Part shown: positions 47,107 through 58,235 of the stretch, piece after piece
Position numbering within the stretch: the first letter of the stretch is position 1
How the letters are laid out: each line of letters begins with the position of its first letter
Assembly: GCF_024679095.1 (NCBI RefSeq)
Contig: NC_066553.1
Coordinates: 3,467,994 to 3,531,993, forward strand
Source of the DNA: Eriocheir sinensis
Taxonomy: Eukaryota; Arthropoda; Malacostraca; Decapoda; Varunidae
Reading direction: 5' to 3'
DNA: 64,000 nucleotides
The notes under the pieces: generated by a model
What the model saw: the letters and a program-made list of their open reading frames with translations, nothing else
Databases searched by the model: none
Told to the model about the DNA's origin: nothing
Translations under genes and position numbers: made by a program

Positions 47107-47340
47107 TTCTCTACATAATCATACATTCACATCAGCCAAAGTTCTTCAGCGCGCTTCCCGTCAGCCTGTGAGAGCCTTAAGTAGCGGGAACCGGCGCCAA
47201 GAAAGGTCAGGCGAGTCGAGCTGAGAGGGGAACATGCGTTGTCGATGTGCTTTTGAGGCGGAGGCGGCGGCGCGTGAGCAGCGGCAACGGGCGCGGTGGC
47301 GAGTTTCAGGGTTGCGAGCAGGGTGTTGATAAAATGCACG
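47107..47340. other. CpG-rich low-copy sequence
   Basis: CpG-dense unique sequence at 47170-47310; no gene recognised. Confidence 0.35.
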
Positions 47341-47708
47341 GGAAGATATAGTTAGACGCCTCCACCCCTCACATTAACTATATCCAAAGGTCGAAAAGGA
47401 TATCAGTCGTGTTATAATGAGTGTTTCTTTAGTTTCATGGTACAGAAGAAGGGTCATACTGCTACCAGGGCCATGAAAGTACCCACGAAATTACCCAACG
47501 CTTCTATCTCTCACATCAGCTATTTCCAAAGGGCGAAAAGGATATCAATCGTGTTATGATGAGTGTTTCTTTAGTTTCATTGTACAGAAGAAGGGTCAGA
47601 CTGCCACCAGGGTCATGAAGGTACCCACAAAATACCCAGGAATCCTACGAAAGCCTTGTCAAATGTATGCGTGAGCTTGAGCGGCGAATGTTGAAGAATG
47701 TGTTCCCG
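47341..47708 (+). mobile_element. 221-bp MITE family with duplicated left half
   Basis: CTCACATTAACTATATCC and CTCACATCAGCTATTTCC begin two copies of a segment of about 145 bp, each containing TGAGTGTTTCTTTAGTTTCA and TACAGAAGAAGGGTCA. The second runs on to CCTACGAAAGCCTTGTCAAA and a decayed right end. Confidence 0.85.
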
Positions 47709-47739
47709 GGTGTTTTGTAACGAGTGAGTGCTGACTTGA

Positions 47740-47950
47740 TCCTGTCCTCCTCTTCCTCCTCCTTCACACTTTCCTCCTCTTCCTCCTCCTTCTCCTCCTC
47801 TTTTTCCTCCTCTTATTCCACACCACCAGCTCCTCATCCTCCTCCTCCCTTTCTTTCTCATCCCCGTCCTCGTCATCATCAACCTCATCATCATCACCTG
47901 TTCCCTTATCCTCCTCCTCCTCCTCTTCCTCCTCCTCCTCCTCTCTCATT
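47740..47950. repeat. (TCC)n-rich pyrimidine tract
   Basis: CTCCTCTTCCTCC triplets with a CATCATCAT interruption near 47875-47900. Confidence 0.9.
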
Positions 47951-48099
47951 TTTCACGGCTCCTCAAACGGGTACCCGAGAAGGCGACTCATTAATAGTAA
48001 GAGACACATATTGCTTCACGTCGCTCCAGTATGTGTCCTCGTCTGCCACTCCCTCATGAATCTGGGTCACGTGGTTTGCATATCTAGGCCTCCCTTTCT

Positions 48100-48480
48100 C
48101 TTCTCTGGCTCCCTTTCTCCTTTATTTTTACCTCTTTTCTTTCTGTTCTTTTTTACTACATTCTTTTCCCTTCGTTCTTCTCTCTCTCTGTCTCTCTCTT
48201 TCTTAATTCTTTTCCTTGCTTTCGTCTTTTCATTTTATTCTTTCATTTCGTTTCTTTCTTCTGCTCTTTTCTTCCTCTTTTCGTTCTTTCCTTCCTTCTC
48301 ATTCCTTCTTTCTTTTCCTGATCACTTTTGCTGTATTCCTTCCTTCCTTCCTTCCTTTCCTCCCTTCCCTTCTTTCTTTTCTTCTTGCCCCTCCTTTCTT
48401 CCTTCTTTTCCCTTCTTCCTTACTTTCCTTCCATCTTTTCCTTCTTTCCTTCCTTCCTTCCTTCCTTCCTAGCTATGCCT
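48100..48480. repeat. CTTT/CCTT pyrimidine tract
   Basis: Degenerate CTTT and CCTT units. Confidence 0.85.
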
Positions 48481-48501
48481 CCCTCGCCGCCAATTTCCAT
48501 T

Positions 48502-48637
<136 letters not shown>

Positions 48638-48774
48638 ATCAGCCTCATCGTCCTATGGCTTCGTTTTTTTCTCCTTTTTTTCTACTTATTTTCTTATTCC
48701 TTCGTTTATTCTGCTGTGTCTTAATTATCTTTTGGTTCTCCTCTTACCTGCTTTGTTTAATGATATTCTCTTCT

Positions 48775-49100
48775 CCCTCCTTCCTTCCTTCTTTCCTTCA
48801 TTCCTTCATTCCGTTGTTCCTTCGTCCTTCATTATTTCTGTGTTTTCTTTCCTTCCTTCCTTCCTTTTCTCTTTCCTTCCTTCCTTCCTTCTCTCTTTCC
48901 TTCCAACGTTCCTTCCTCCATTGTGTTCTCCTATCTAAAGTTTCCATTCTCTTCCTTCTTTTGGCTCCCTTTCCTTCATTCATTCCTTCATTCATTCATC
49001 TGCCCTCCCATTCTCTCCACCTTCTTCTCCTCCTCCCCTATCTCCCTGTCCTGTTCCACCTCTTTCCCTTGACTCCCTTTCCTCCTCCTCCTCCTCCACC
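48775..49100. repeat. CCTT- and ATTC-rich tract
   Basis: CCTT runs with CATTCATTC and TCCTCCTCC segments. Confidence 0.85.
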
Positions 49101-49352
49101 TTGATCCCGGCGCCTCTCCTATCTCAGGGATTTTTGAGTATCGGGCGGCAGGGAGTTCAGAGTCTTGCGCGGCTGTAAATCCTCTCCCCCTCGGCTCCTC
49201 GGTAGACTCGGGGGAGCCGCGACTCGTTTCCCCGGCAGACTAGTGGCAGGCGAGGCTCGTAAAACAATTATGGCCACAGTCTTGCGTTGCCTTGCCTTGC
49301 CTTTCCTTGGTGGTGGTGGTGGTGGGAGTTGGGGAGGGGTGTGGGGGGAGGG

Positions 49353-49361
49353 ACGGGGGAC

Positions 49362-49404
<43 letters not shown>
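49353..49404. repeat. (GT)n microsatellite
   Basis: GT run with one TTTG. Confidence 0.95.
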
Positions 49405-49406
<2 letters not shown>

Positions 49407-49484
49407 TGTTTGTTTCCGATTCGTGACAGGTGGCGTGCAGTGATTGTGTATTCCGTAATGTAAATGAGTTACTTAATAGGTTTG

Positions 49485-49516
49485 TGCGTGTGTGTGTGTG
49501 TTGGGGGGGGGGGGTT

Positions 49517-49580
<64 letters not shown>
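49485..49580. repeat. (GT)n with poly(G) interruption
   Basis: Short GT run, ten or more G, then a GT run of about 60 bp. It resembles the structure at 4005-4162. Confidence 0.95.
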
Positions 49581-49581
<1 letters not shown>

Positions 49582-49707
49582 GCGTTTTAAATTTTGTGTT
49601 TGTTTTTTATGTCCATTTTTTTTATATCTTTTTCTTGTTCCCCATTTTTCACTTTTGTCTCCTTCGTGTTCTCCTCTTCCATTTCTCTTTCTCTTATTCT
49701 TTATTTA

Positions 49708-49711
<4 letters not shown>

Positions 49712-49785
<74 letters not shown>
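49712..49785. repeat. (TC)n microsatellite
   Basis: Pure TC run. Confidence 0.97.
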
Positions 49786-49786
<1 letters not shown>

Positions 49787-49879
49787 TTAACTCTTCTTTA
49801 TCACCCTTTTCCTTTTAATCTTCCTCCTTCTCTTTATCTTAATTTCTTTTACTTATTTGCTCTTTATTCCCTCACCTCT

Positions 49880-50345
49880 TTCCCCTTCTTCTCCTCTTCC
49901 TTCCCCTTCTTCTCCTGTCCTTCCCCTCCTCCTCCTCCTCCACTCCTCCTCCTCCTTCTCCATTTAAACCATCTTCTTCCCTCCCTTACTCATCCTCCTT
50001 CTGCTCTTCCTCTTCTTTCCTTCTCCTTCCCCTCTTTCTCCTCCTCCTTCTCCTCCTCCCCTTCTTCCCCTCATTCTCCTCCTCCACTCCTCCTCCTTCT
50101 CCCCTTAAACCATCTTCCTACCTCCCTTACTCCTCCTCCTTCTGCTCTTCCTCCTCTTTCCTTCCCCTTCCCCTCTTCCTCCTCCTCCTTCTCCTCCTCC
50201 TAATCCTCCTCATCCTTCCCCTCCTCTTCCCCTCCTCCTCCTCCTCCCTCTTCTTTTCTCCCTTTTTCCCCTTAACCCTTTTTCCCTCTTCCCCATTACC
50301 ATCTACTCCCCCTCTTTTCTTTTTCTTTTCCCCTCTGACACCCTT
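49880..50345. repeat. TCC/CTT array with a unit of about 133 bp
   Basis: TTTAAACCATCTTC at about 49962 and CTTAAACCATCTTC at about 50103 mark two tandem units with CTCCTCCTTCTGCTCTTCCT downstream. Confidence 0.85.
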
Positions 50346-50820
50346 CCTCTCTATCTCCTTCCTCTTTCCCCTCCTACCCACCGCCTTCCCCTCCTGCTTC
50401 CTCTCCTGCCCCGCCCCCTTCAGGCCTGCCCGGGACATGATTACCCCGCCAGCCGGAGTAATATCGCCCCCCGCAGGACAGGCCGCCCCAAATATTCCAT
50501 GCATGACCAATCTCAGCTCCAAACTCGGGATCTGGTAATGAAATCGCGGAAAAGGAGAGCCGGGGAGGAATGGTGGACGGAAGGAGAGATGGAAGAGGGA
50601 CGGGAGGGGAAGATGAAGGAAATGGGAGAGGACAAAAGAGAGAGAAGGGGATGGAAGTAGCATTTAGAGGGAAGAATAGAGAGAAGAAGGAGTTATGAAT
50701 TATCGTAGAGGAGAACCGAGGAGGAGTGGTGGACGGAAGGAAAGAAGAGAGAGGGAGAGGAGGGGGAATAAAGGAAATGGAGAGAAAAAAGAAAGAGAGA
50801 GATGGAGAGAGAGGAGGCGT
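50346..50820. repeat. GC-rich sequence and purine-rich duplication
   Basis: Unique CpG-rich sequence to 50540. Then GAGGA(A/G)TGGTGGACGGAAGG occurs at about 50565 and 50720 in a purine-rich duplication of about 155 bp. Confidence 0.7.
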
Positions 50821-50899
50821 GTGGGGCTATAGCGAGACCCTGTTTCCCGAGCGACCGTCACCTCCGTAGTGGGGGTTTCTCTGTTTTTCCGAGGCTTAA

Positions 50900-51078
50900 C
50901 CCGGTAGCAGCGACGGGCCAAATTTGTGCCATGATATAAACCCCCAAAATAGATGATGCATAAACTGCTCACAAATGCTTTGATATATATTATGAAATGG
51001 TTTGTGTGAGTGATGATTTTTTCTAATTTTTCTCGTTTAGAGGGACCATTAAGAAACATGATCCCCGCTGCTACCGGG
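50900..51078. mobile_element. piggyBac-type MITE, 179 bp
   Basis: Perfect 13-bp terminal inverted repeats CCCGGTAGCAGCG and CGCTGCTACCGGG, flanked on each side by TTAA (50896-50899 and 51079-51082). A TTAA duplication with CCC-starting ends is the hallmark of piggyBac elements. No transposase frame is present, so the copy is non-autonomous. A longer copy lies at 62014. Confidence 0.93.
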
Positions 51079-51179
51079 TTAAAATTCACCCACAATGTGC
51101 CGGACGAAGACTGTTGTTTTGTTTGTTTATTCATTCGAACGAACATTAAAAACCTACTAATATTGAGAAAAAGAACAAA

Positions 51180-51345
51180 ATTAATATGATAATTAAAATA
51201 AACAAATAATTATAACATTTATATATAATGATAATTGTAATAATGATGATAATAATAATAATAATGGTAATAATCATAACTGTAATAGCAATAATAACGC
51301 TAATGATAGTTTTAATAATAGAATAATAATAACGTTATTATTAAA

Positions 51346-51405
<60 letters not shown>

Positions 51406-51475
51406 TTTATTATTGGTATTAGTAGTAGTAGTAGGGGTAGTAGCAGCAGTAATAGTAGTAGTAGTAACTGTTGTT
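51180..51475. repeat. AT-rich (TAA/ATT)n and (AGT)n tracts
   Basis: ATAATAATAATA sequence, a pure ATT run at about 51343-51405, then AGTAGTAGT repeats. Confidence 0.95.
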
Positions 51476-51609
51476 CTTTTTTTCTCATTGCTACTAATGT
51501 TTCAGGAGACCGTAGTAGAAGTTGCAGTAGTAGTTGAAGCGATAGCGATGGAGTGAAAACTGCGAAATAATTGGATTCATGTCGGAAAGCTATTTTGATA
51601 CCGCTGCCC

Positions 51610-51611
<2 letters not shown>

Positions 51612-51646
<35 letters not shown>

Positions 51647-51647
51647 A

Positions 51648-51701
<54 letters not shown>

Positions 51702-51705
51702 GTTC
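51612..51705. repeat. (CTA)n microsatellite
   Basis: CTA run with a single CAA interruption; complementary in unit to the AGT tract 150 bp upstream. Confidence 0.97.
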
Positions 51706-51859
51706 CTGCTACTACTACCGCTGCTGCTACTGATCCTGCTGATACCACCGCTTCCAACACAGCCTTTCCCTCCCCTGCAGTAGGTACGGACGGTAACTAT
51801 TCTTTCCACCATTGTCTTTTCCCATCCTGCCATTATTTCCTCCACTTTTGTTGTTGCTC

Positions 51860-52330
51860 TTGTCCTGGCGGCGGCGCCCATGCTCGAGTCCGGGGCAGGA
51901 CGGCGCCAGCTAAAGGGTCGGGGGCAGGGCGGCCTCCTCTCTTCGTCCCCTGCCTAGCTACGGGGCTAAAATGTAAACGCCTGGCCGGGAGAAAACTGCC
52001 GCCATCTTGGAATATGTGAGGCAACGCTCCCCCCTGACCTCCTCTCAAGCTCTCTCCCCTCCCCCGGCGACCTGTCCCTCCCTCCCGCCTGCCTTCCTCC
52101 CTTCTCTTTTCCTCTCTCCGCTGCCTCTCCTCGCTTGCCTCATCTGCGGGTTCACCTTTTTCCTCATCCTCGCGTTGTTGTGGACTTACATTCGTTTGCC
52201 TTCCCTATCCAGAGCCCGATCATCGACGCGGCCACCGGGCTCCCACGCCAGGCCAGGTGTAAACCAATCAGCAGCCGCTCTCGGTGTGACGTCATGACTG
52301 CTCCCACCTGTGTTGACGCATAAACCAGAG
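51860..52330. promoter_or_regulatory. CpG-rich region with CCAAT box and CRE, candidate promoter
   Basis: CpG-rich unique sequence holding CCAAT at 52264-52268 and the full palindromic cAMP response element TGACGTCA at 52287-52294, 18 bp apart. A CCAAT box (bound by NF-Y) close to a CRE (bound by CREB/ATF) is a known promoter arrangement. No start site or downstream exon is identified; GGA-rich sequence follows at once. Direction cannot be fixed. Confidence 0.42.
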
Positions 52331-52620
52331 GAGGAGGAGGAGTAGCGGAGCGGGGGACGGCGAGGGAGGGAAGGGGGGGAAGGATAGGCTCTCGTATTGG
52401 TGGAAGTTGGAAGGAGGAGGAGGAGGAGTGGGGGGAAGAGAGGATGAGGAGGCGTTGGCGGTGGCGGAGGCGGGGAAAAAAAGAGGAAGTGGAGGAGGTG
52501 GTAATGTTGGAGCAGGTGGTGGTGTCGGTGCAGCGTGAGCCTTGGTTAGTGGAGAATGGTGGGTGAAGGGAGAGGCGGGAAGGTGGCAGGGGAGGCGACT
52601 GGTGAAAGGAGGCGGGGAGA
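52331..52620. repeat. GGA/GGT-rich purine tract
   Basis: GGAGGAGGAGG and GGTGGTGTCGG stretches. Confidence 0.82.
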
Positions 52621-52647
52621 TGGGGATGTCGGACTTCGGAACACGCT

Positions 52648-52649
52648 AT

Positions 52650-52682
<33 letters not shown>
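52648..52682. repeat. (CTA)n microsatellite
   Basis: CTA run of about 12 units. Confidence 0.96.
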
Positions 52683-52799
52683 ATATATATGCATGGAGGG
52701 ACACGATTAACACGCAGGAAATACGTGATTAATAGCATCAACCAGGAAGAGATCTCGACAGTTGGGGGAGAAAAAGGACCCCCCCAAAAAATAAAATAG

Positions 52800-53020
52800 A
52801 GAAGTCGTAAAATAAGGGAGAGAAAGAGCAAGAGAAGGAGGAATAGGAGAGGAATATGAAAACAAAGAAGAGGAAGAGAATCAGGAAGAATGAACAGAGG
52901 AAGCCATAGAGTGAACAGAATAAAAAAGGAACTGAGTGATATGGGAACAAAAGGAGGAAGAGGAGGAAGAGGAATAGGATAATAAGAAGGGAGGAGGAGG
53001 AGGAGGAGGAGGAAGGGTAG
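52800..53020. repeat. GAA/GGA purine tract
   Basis: Degenerate AGAGGAAG units and a GGA run near 52992-53013. Confidence 0.85.
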
Positions 53021-53166
53021 AAGTTGTTGTGTATGAAAGAGCTGGTAGAAGAGGAAAAAGAAGGGGAGGAGGTACTGGGGGCGCTGGAGCTGGGGCTGGT
53101 GCTGGCTGGGGGGCGCCGAGCAAGAGCGAGGGGGGAGGAAGAGCACCTGGACTAAAGCTGCGCGCA

Positions 53167-53281
<115 letters not shown>

Positions 53282-53694
53282 AAACCCCCTACTCCTCCCC
53301 TCACACACCGCGACTCTATGTAATTCTGCGCAAGTCGTGTTTGTCTGTATGTTCTATCTGTCTGGGTGACGCTGGGTGACAGGTGTTATAGAAGGCAGAG
53401 GGTGTGAGAGGTGAAGGGCGAGGTGGTGGTGGTGGTGGTGATGGGGTGAGTCGGTGTATATAGTAAGGGGTGATGGGTGAGATGGGAGGGTGAGGTGATG
53501 GGTGGCTGGGTGTTAAGTGATGGAAGAGAAATCGCGAGTGCAGTAGAGAGTGGGGGATGGGGAAGGTGAAATATACTGCTGGAAGGTGACGGGAGAATGC
53601 GTAGAAGGTTTGGTTTAAAGGGAGAGGGCTTAGAAGGGTAAAGAGGACTGGGCAAAGGGGGATGAAAGAAGAGATGAGGTTAAATGTGTAGCGA

Positions 53695-54415
53695 AGAGTT
53701 CTCAGTGTTATGTAGGGGAAACCGTGTCTGTTCAATCGGATTCAAGTCTTATCGGAGAAACTTTCACGCCTCGAGACCTGGCACGCGTTTAGGTTCACCG
53801 TATGGGATGGATAATGTGAAGTGAAGTCTTAAGTGTTATATAGGGCAAAATGTGTCTGTTTAATCGGAGTCAAGTCTTGCAAAAACTTTCACGCCTCGAG
53901 ACCTGGCACGCGTTTAGGCTCACCGTATGGGTTGGATTAATGTTAGTGGATAATGTGAAGTGAAATCTTAAGTGTTATATAGGGCAAAATGTGTCTGTTT
54001 AATCGGAGTCAAGTCTTATCACAGAAACTTTCACGCCTTGAGACCTGTCACGCGCTTAGGCTCACCATATGGGTTGGATAAATGTTAGTGGATAGCAACG
54101 TTGCCAGACTATCGTACTCAGCCTCTTATAATCCTGACTTCCGACCCAAGAACTGTCTCCTGGGCCTCAATATCGAGATTCATTTATATTCATCGTTAAA
54201 ATAGTTAATTCCTGATGTTTCTTGACAATATTTAGGCGTCTGAAACCGGTAAACGTTATGCTCTGAGTACGATAATCAGGCAACGGTGGTGGATAGTGGT
54301 AAGTGAAGAGTCTTAAGTGTTATATAGGCCAAAATGTGTGTGTTCAATCGGAGTCAAGTCTTGCCAAAACTTTCTCGCCTCGATTCCTGTCACGCGTTTC
54401 GGCTCACCCCTCTCC
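53695..54415. repeat. Tandem repeat, 125-142 bp, interrupted by a MITE
   Basis: CACGCCTCGAGACC or variant at 53765, 53890, 54032 and 54374. Units share AAGTGTTATATAGGGCAAAA and AATCGGAGTCAAGTCTT. The last gap of 342 bp is one unit (about 141 bp) plus 201 bp, which equals the inserted MITE plus its 8-bp duplication. Confidence 0.94.
54096..54288. mobile_element. hAT-type MITE, 193 bp, inserted in tandem array
   Basis: Ends CAACGTTGCCAGACTATCG and CGATAATCAGGCAACGGTG are inverted repeats of about 26 bp starting CA. Perfect 8-bp target duplication GTGGATAG at 54088-54095 and 54289-54296. The undisturbed array units contain GTGGATA at the matching place. An 8-bp duplication with CA-starting ends is typical of the hAT superfamily. 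No transposase frame. Confidence 0.95.
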
Positions 54416-55284
54416 CCTCGCCGGCCAGTGCCTCCTGGTCCTCGTGAATGGCTTATCTCTGCACGACGGCCGGTGGCGAAAAGTTCCCTGGTTTAAAAGT
54501 TTGTGTGGAATGGTTACGAAAGTGTCCCAAGACTTCGATGGCCGCAAATGGTGTCCTAAAGTTTATTCACTGACCGAACATTTGTTGCTACATTTGTCAC
54601 CTGGATGCTTCTATACTATCTGGCAAGACGTCTGTTGCTACGCTGCCTGAATGCTGTTATGCTGTCTGGCTAAGCCCCTCCTGCCTCCCTATCACTTGGA
54701 TGCTATCGTACTATCTGACCGAAACTCTCTTGCTTTTATGAGAGGATACAGCCTAGAAGATACCGTAAGGAGTATTACTTAACCTCATATACTCTTATAT
54801 CACCTGCTCTTATTACCCTGCTCACCTGTGTTGTTATAAGTCACGTGGCTGAACTAAACATTTGCTACTGTCTCACTTTGTTGAATTCCTACTGTCATTT
54901 TCTTTTATTTATTTATTTATTTTCTTTTTCTATTTAGGTGCTGCTTGTACCGTCGGTGGGCTCTTTTTGAGTGGTCTCTTGGACGACCCTAGTCTGTTAG
55001 TGGCGCAGGCGACCTTTATATATAGTATCTGTCGTTGTATATGACTCCTGCTATTGGTATGGAAAGATTCGCCTGGACATGCTTGGTACACGTGGGTTGT
55101 ATACTAAAGGCATACTGCGGTTAGGAAGGGTTGGGATATTGCCAATTTGTATGATGACGTTTCTTTTCTTTAATACCGTTATATTCTTTCCTGTCTCTCC
55201 TAGTTACTTTTCGTGGATTTAATCACTATGTAGTAATGTTTGTTGCCTTTTTCTGTTACTTAGTGTTTTATTTTTACTCTGCAG
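54416..55284. other. Low-copy sequence
   Basis: Unit-like CTGTCTGGC and CACCTGGATGC phrases near 54600-54710 suggest a weak internal repeat. An acceptor-like TTTTTCTATTTAG ends at 54938, but no matching donor is clear. No gene recognised. Confidence 0.4.
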
Positions 55285-55376
55285 GTCTTGGTGCGGGTCC
55301 AACGTGTCCTAGCGAGGCTGTGGTCCGGCACGCGGCTCGCCAGGTGGATGGAGCTGCCGGGGCGACAGGTGGCCAG
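55285..55376 (+). CDS. Candidate 92-nt internal exon, unknown gene
   Basis: A T-rich stretch ending TTTTTACTCTGCAG at 55284 forms a good acceptor, and CAG followed by GTAGGTGT at 55377 forms a donor. The enclosed sequence is CpG-rich, in contrast to the AT-rich flank upstream. Two frames stay open: one reads VLVRVQRVLARLWSGTRLAR and continues WMELPGRQVA; the other reads GLGAGPTCPSEAVVRHAARQ and onward. The third frame has an early TAG. I do not recognise either peptide. No partner exon can be joined with confidence. A non-coding exon or chance is possible. Confidence 0.33.
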
Positions 55377-56430
55377 GTAGGTGTCTTGTCGGTGCTTGTG
55401 GGGCCTGTCAGGGAGCCATTAGTGGGAAGGCGATAGGGGCGTGACCGCGGCCCGCCAAGATCAACACGGCGGAAGAGCCTCATCAGATTTTTTGGCTCCC
55501 TTGTATTAACTTCACCAGTCACAGGAAGTCGCCCGTCCCCTCCCGCCGGTTCTTTGAATGGATGTTATCGACAAGACGTGTCTGTTTTTTTTTCTTTCTA
55601 CAAGAGTAAACGCTTCGCCTCAGTCTTTTTTGGCGGCGCTCCCAGAGATGGCAACAGTTTTAGGTGGAAGATTGTACCATTAATAGTCCCGTCATGTTCC
55701 TGATCGGTGCTCGTGGCGTGGACGGCCGCCCTGATCTCCCTTTCATAACCATTAGGGCAACATTTGCCTCCACGTTGCGACACTCCCAGCCTGGCCGCGT
55801 GCCAGCCTCCCGCCCGGTCACGCTTGCCGGCCAAGGTGAAACAACGGCGGGAGCGTCAGGCTGCTGACGCCGGGCTGAGCGACGCCCCTGCAGCCCCTCC
55901 CGGCGGCCTGCCTGCACCGCCGACGACGAAACACGCACGGAGAGCGCAGAGTGGCTCACGTAGGCCACTGAAGGAATGAACAAAGGCCAAAAACATGAAA
56001 TACTCTGGGTCAGGATAATTTACCGCTCAATGTCATTTAACTTTCTGGTTCCTCATACAGCATGACGAGGATTTAGAACGAAAAATGATTGATGCAGGCG
56101 AGTGACGGAGTGCACAGTGTGGAAAGATGAATCCATAGCTACGGCTGAAGACAAGTTCATCCTCATGGTTTGTAAACCAATAAACTTCGTTCCAAAGTTC
56201 TAAAAACGGACGGTAGAAACACGATTTTTAATTGGAATACACTGTTGGATATCCTGTGCTACACATATTCGCTTTTTGATATGTAAAGCTTGAAGAGTTT
56301 AATCCAATGTAGATAATTCAAGATATTTCACATGAGAGCAATATGGGGAAGGAGGAAGGAACGCAGACAGGTCCTCAGCAAACACGGAGGGTCCTCTGTA
56401 GCACCAGGGACAAGGTGGAGGCGTTAGTGT
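55377..56430. other. CpG-rich to AT-rich low-copy sequence
   Basis: CpG-dense at 55400-55960, then AT-rich. Open frames of 67-107 codons at 55660-55983 overlap on both strands and carry no motif I can name. Confidence 0.4.
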
Positions 56431-56434
56431 GGTG

Positions 56435-56820
56435 GTGATGGGATGTGAAGGGAAGTGTTCTGTGGTGGTGGTGTGGTTGTGGTGTTACGGTGTGAAGGAG
56501 GAAAGTGTTGGTGGTGTTGTGGTGATGCTGGAGGGGGGAAGGACAGTGTTGGTGGTGTTGGGGTGTGAAGGGAGGCGTTCTGTGGGGTGTTGTGGTGATG
56601 CTGGATGGGGTGAAGGAAAGTGTTCTGGGGTGGTGTGTTGTTGGGGTGGGAAGTGTTCTGTGGTAGTTGGTGTTGGGGTGTTAAGGGAGGTGTTCTGTGG
56701 GGTGTTGTGGTGATGCTGGAGGGGTGAAGGAAAGTGTTCTGGGGTGGTGTGGTGTTGGGATGGTGGTGGTGAAGTGGGAGGTATTCTTTGGTGTTGGGTG
56801 TTGAAGGGAGGAGGTGTTCG
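56435..56820. repeat. G/T-rich degenerate minisatellite
   Basis: Repeated GTGTTCTGTGG, GTGGTGATGCTGGAGGGG and GAAGGAAAGTGTTCTGGGG phrases about 55-120 bp apart. Confidence 0.88.
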
Positions 56821-57329
56821 TGTCATAATTGGATCGTTTCAAGTCCGCATAATGAGTCGACCTAATGTTTCTGCTACAATCTCCGCGTCTTATCTTCCTC
56901 TTTTCCCTTCCACTTCATTTGCACCAACCCTGAAATTGCTGGTGATGCCCTTGGTCTCTCTCTCTCTCTCCCCCCCCCCCGAACACACACAATGGCCATG
57001 TTCTTTGCCCTTTCTCGTGTTTGCTTCCTTCCCTTCCCTTCCCTTTCTTTGGCTACAAGAACCACAAACCTAAAGGATTAAATAATTCTTTTGAGGTTTT
57101 CGTACACCAAACATGAATGGCGATGCAATGGGTTCGTTCTATATGCTTCTGGAAGTGTTTAAAGCCGTCTGATGGTGTAGGACGAGGAGTGACCGCTTGG
57201 GAGGCTGGTAAGGCTGAGTACTATTGAACCCAAGGAAGACCAGCTGTAGAGTCCGCACAGTGACGTACCGTAGTGCTGTTTGGGGGCCTTGCGGGCATCA
57301 GAAGGCGCGTATCTGGTCTGATTTTGAGT

Positions 57330-57735
57330 GTTTCTTATTTTATTACCTGTGTTTTCTTTATGATTTTTACAGTGCGCTGCCATTTACTTATTTTTTACGT
57401 GTATTTCTATCCATATATCAAACATCACTATTTCGTGTTTTCTTATTGAGGTCTTACTTAGTGTTGATTTTGTTAGTTTTTTTATATTATGTTCACTCCT
57501 TAGTATTAAAATTCGATTCCATTCACTTTCTCAGTCTAGTTCTAATCATATATCACTATTTTACTCCGTTTTCCTATTGGGGTCATTTACTAAGCGTTAA
57601 TTTTGTTAGTTTTTTTATTGTATGTTCACTCCTTAGTATTAAAGTTCAATGCCACTCACTGTCTCATTCTAGTTCTATCCATATATAAAACATCACTACT
57701 TTGTATTTTCATATTGAGGTCATTTCCCTGGTGTT
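57330..57735. repeat. Tandem repeat, about 134 bp, three copies
   Basis: CCATATATCA-type marker at 57411, 57547 and 57679. Units share TTTTGTTAGTTTTTTTAT and GTTCACTCCTTAGTATTAAA. Confidence 0.92.
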
Positions 57736-58235
57736 AACATGTTTAGTAAAGTTAACAAACGAAGGCGCAACTATTTATCATCGAAGTCCGGATAAACTTC
57801 AAAAACCCTGTGCTAAGCGTCCTTCCTTGTGAGGTCTGGGGTGGTTACTATTAGGAAGCAATTATGTGTTTTATGTCCCTCCGTATGAGCTTTGCCGGAA
57901 ACGATTGATGTCGGAATATTGATTTTGTATAATTTTACGGCTCTTGGTTCGAGGTTTTCCGTGCGGCAGAATGAGGGCGCGTTAAAGCCGAGACTGGACC
58001 CGGCGAGAGAGGCTGCACTTCAAGCCGTTCAAGGTGTGGTATACAGACTTAGATCGACGGGAGTGAAAGGTATTAAAGCTTTGACAGTAGTTTAGGCGAA
58101 GAAGCGTTATTTTGAGCGGCACGTCGTCGACTGTCATCATCTTAATATGACCTTGGTTGAGCGGATAAGAGGCCTTAGAACAGGTGGTAAAAAGACTTAG
58201 TGAGTGAGTTAATGTAAGTACCCTTTTGAATTCAG
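57736..58235. other. Low-copy sequence
   Basis: A 67-codon frame at 57892-58095 reads a mixed peptide with no motif I recognise. Not called. Confidence 0.35.
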
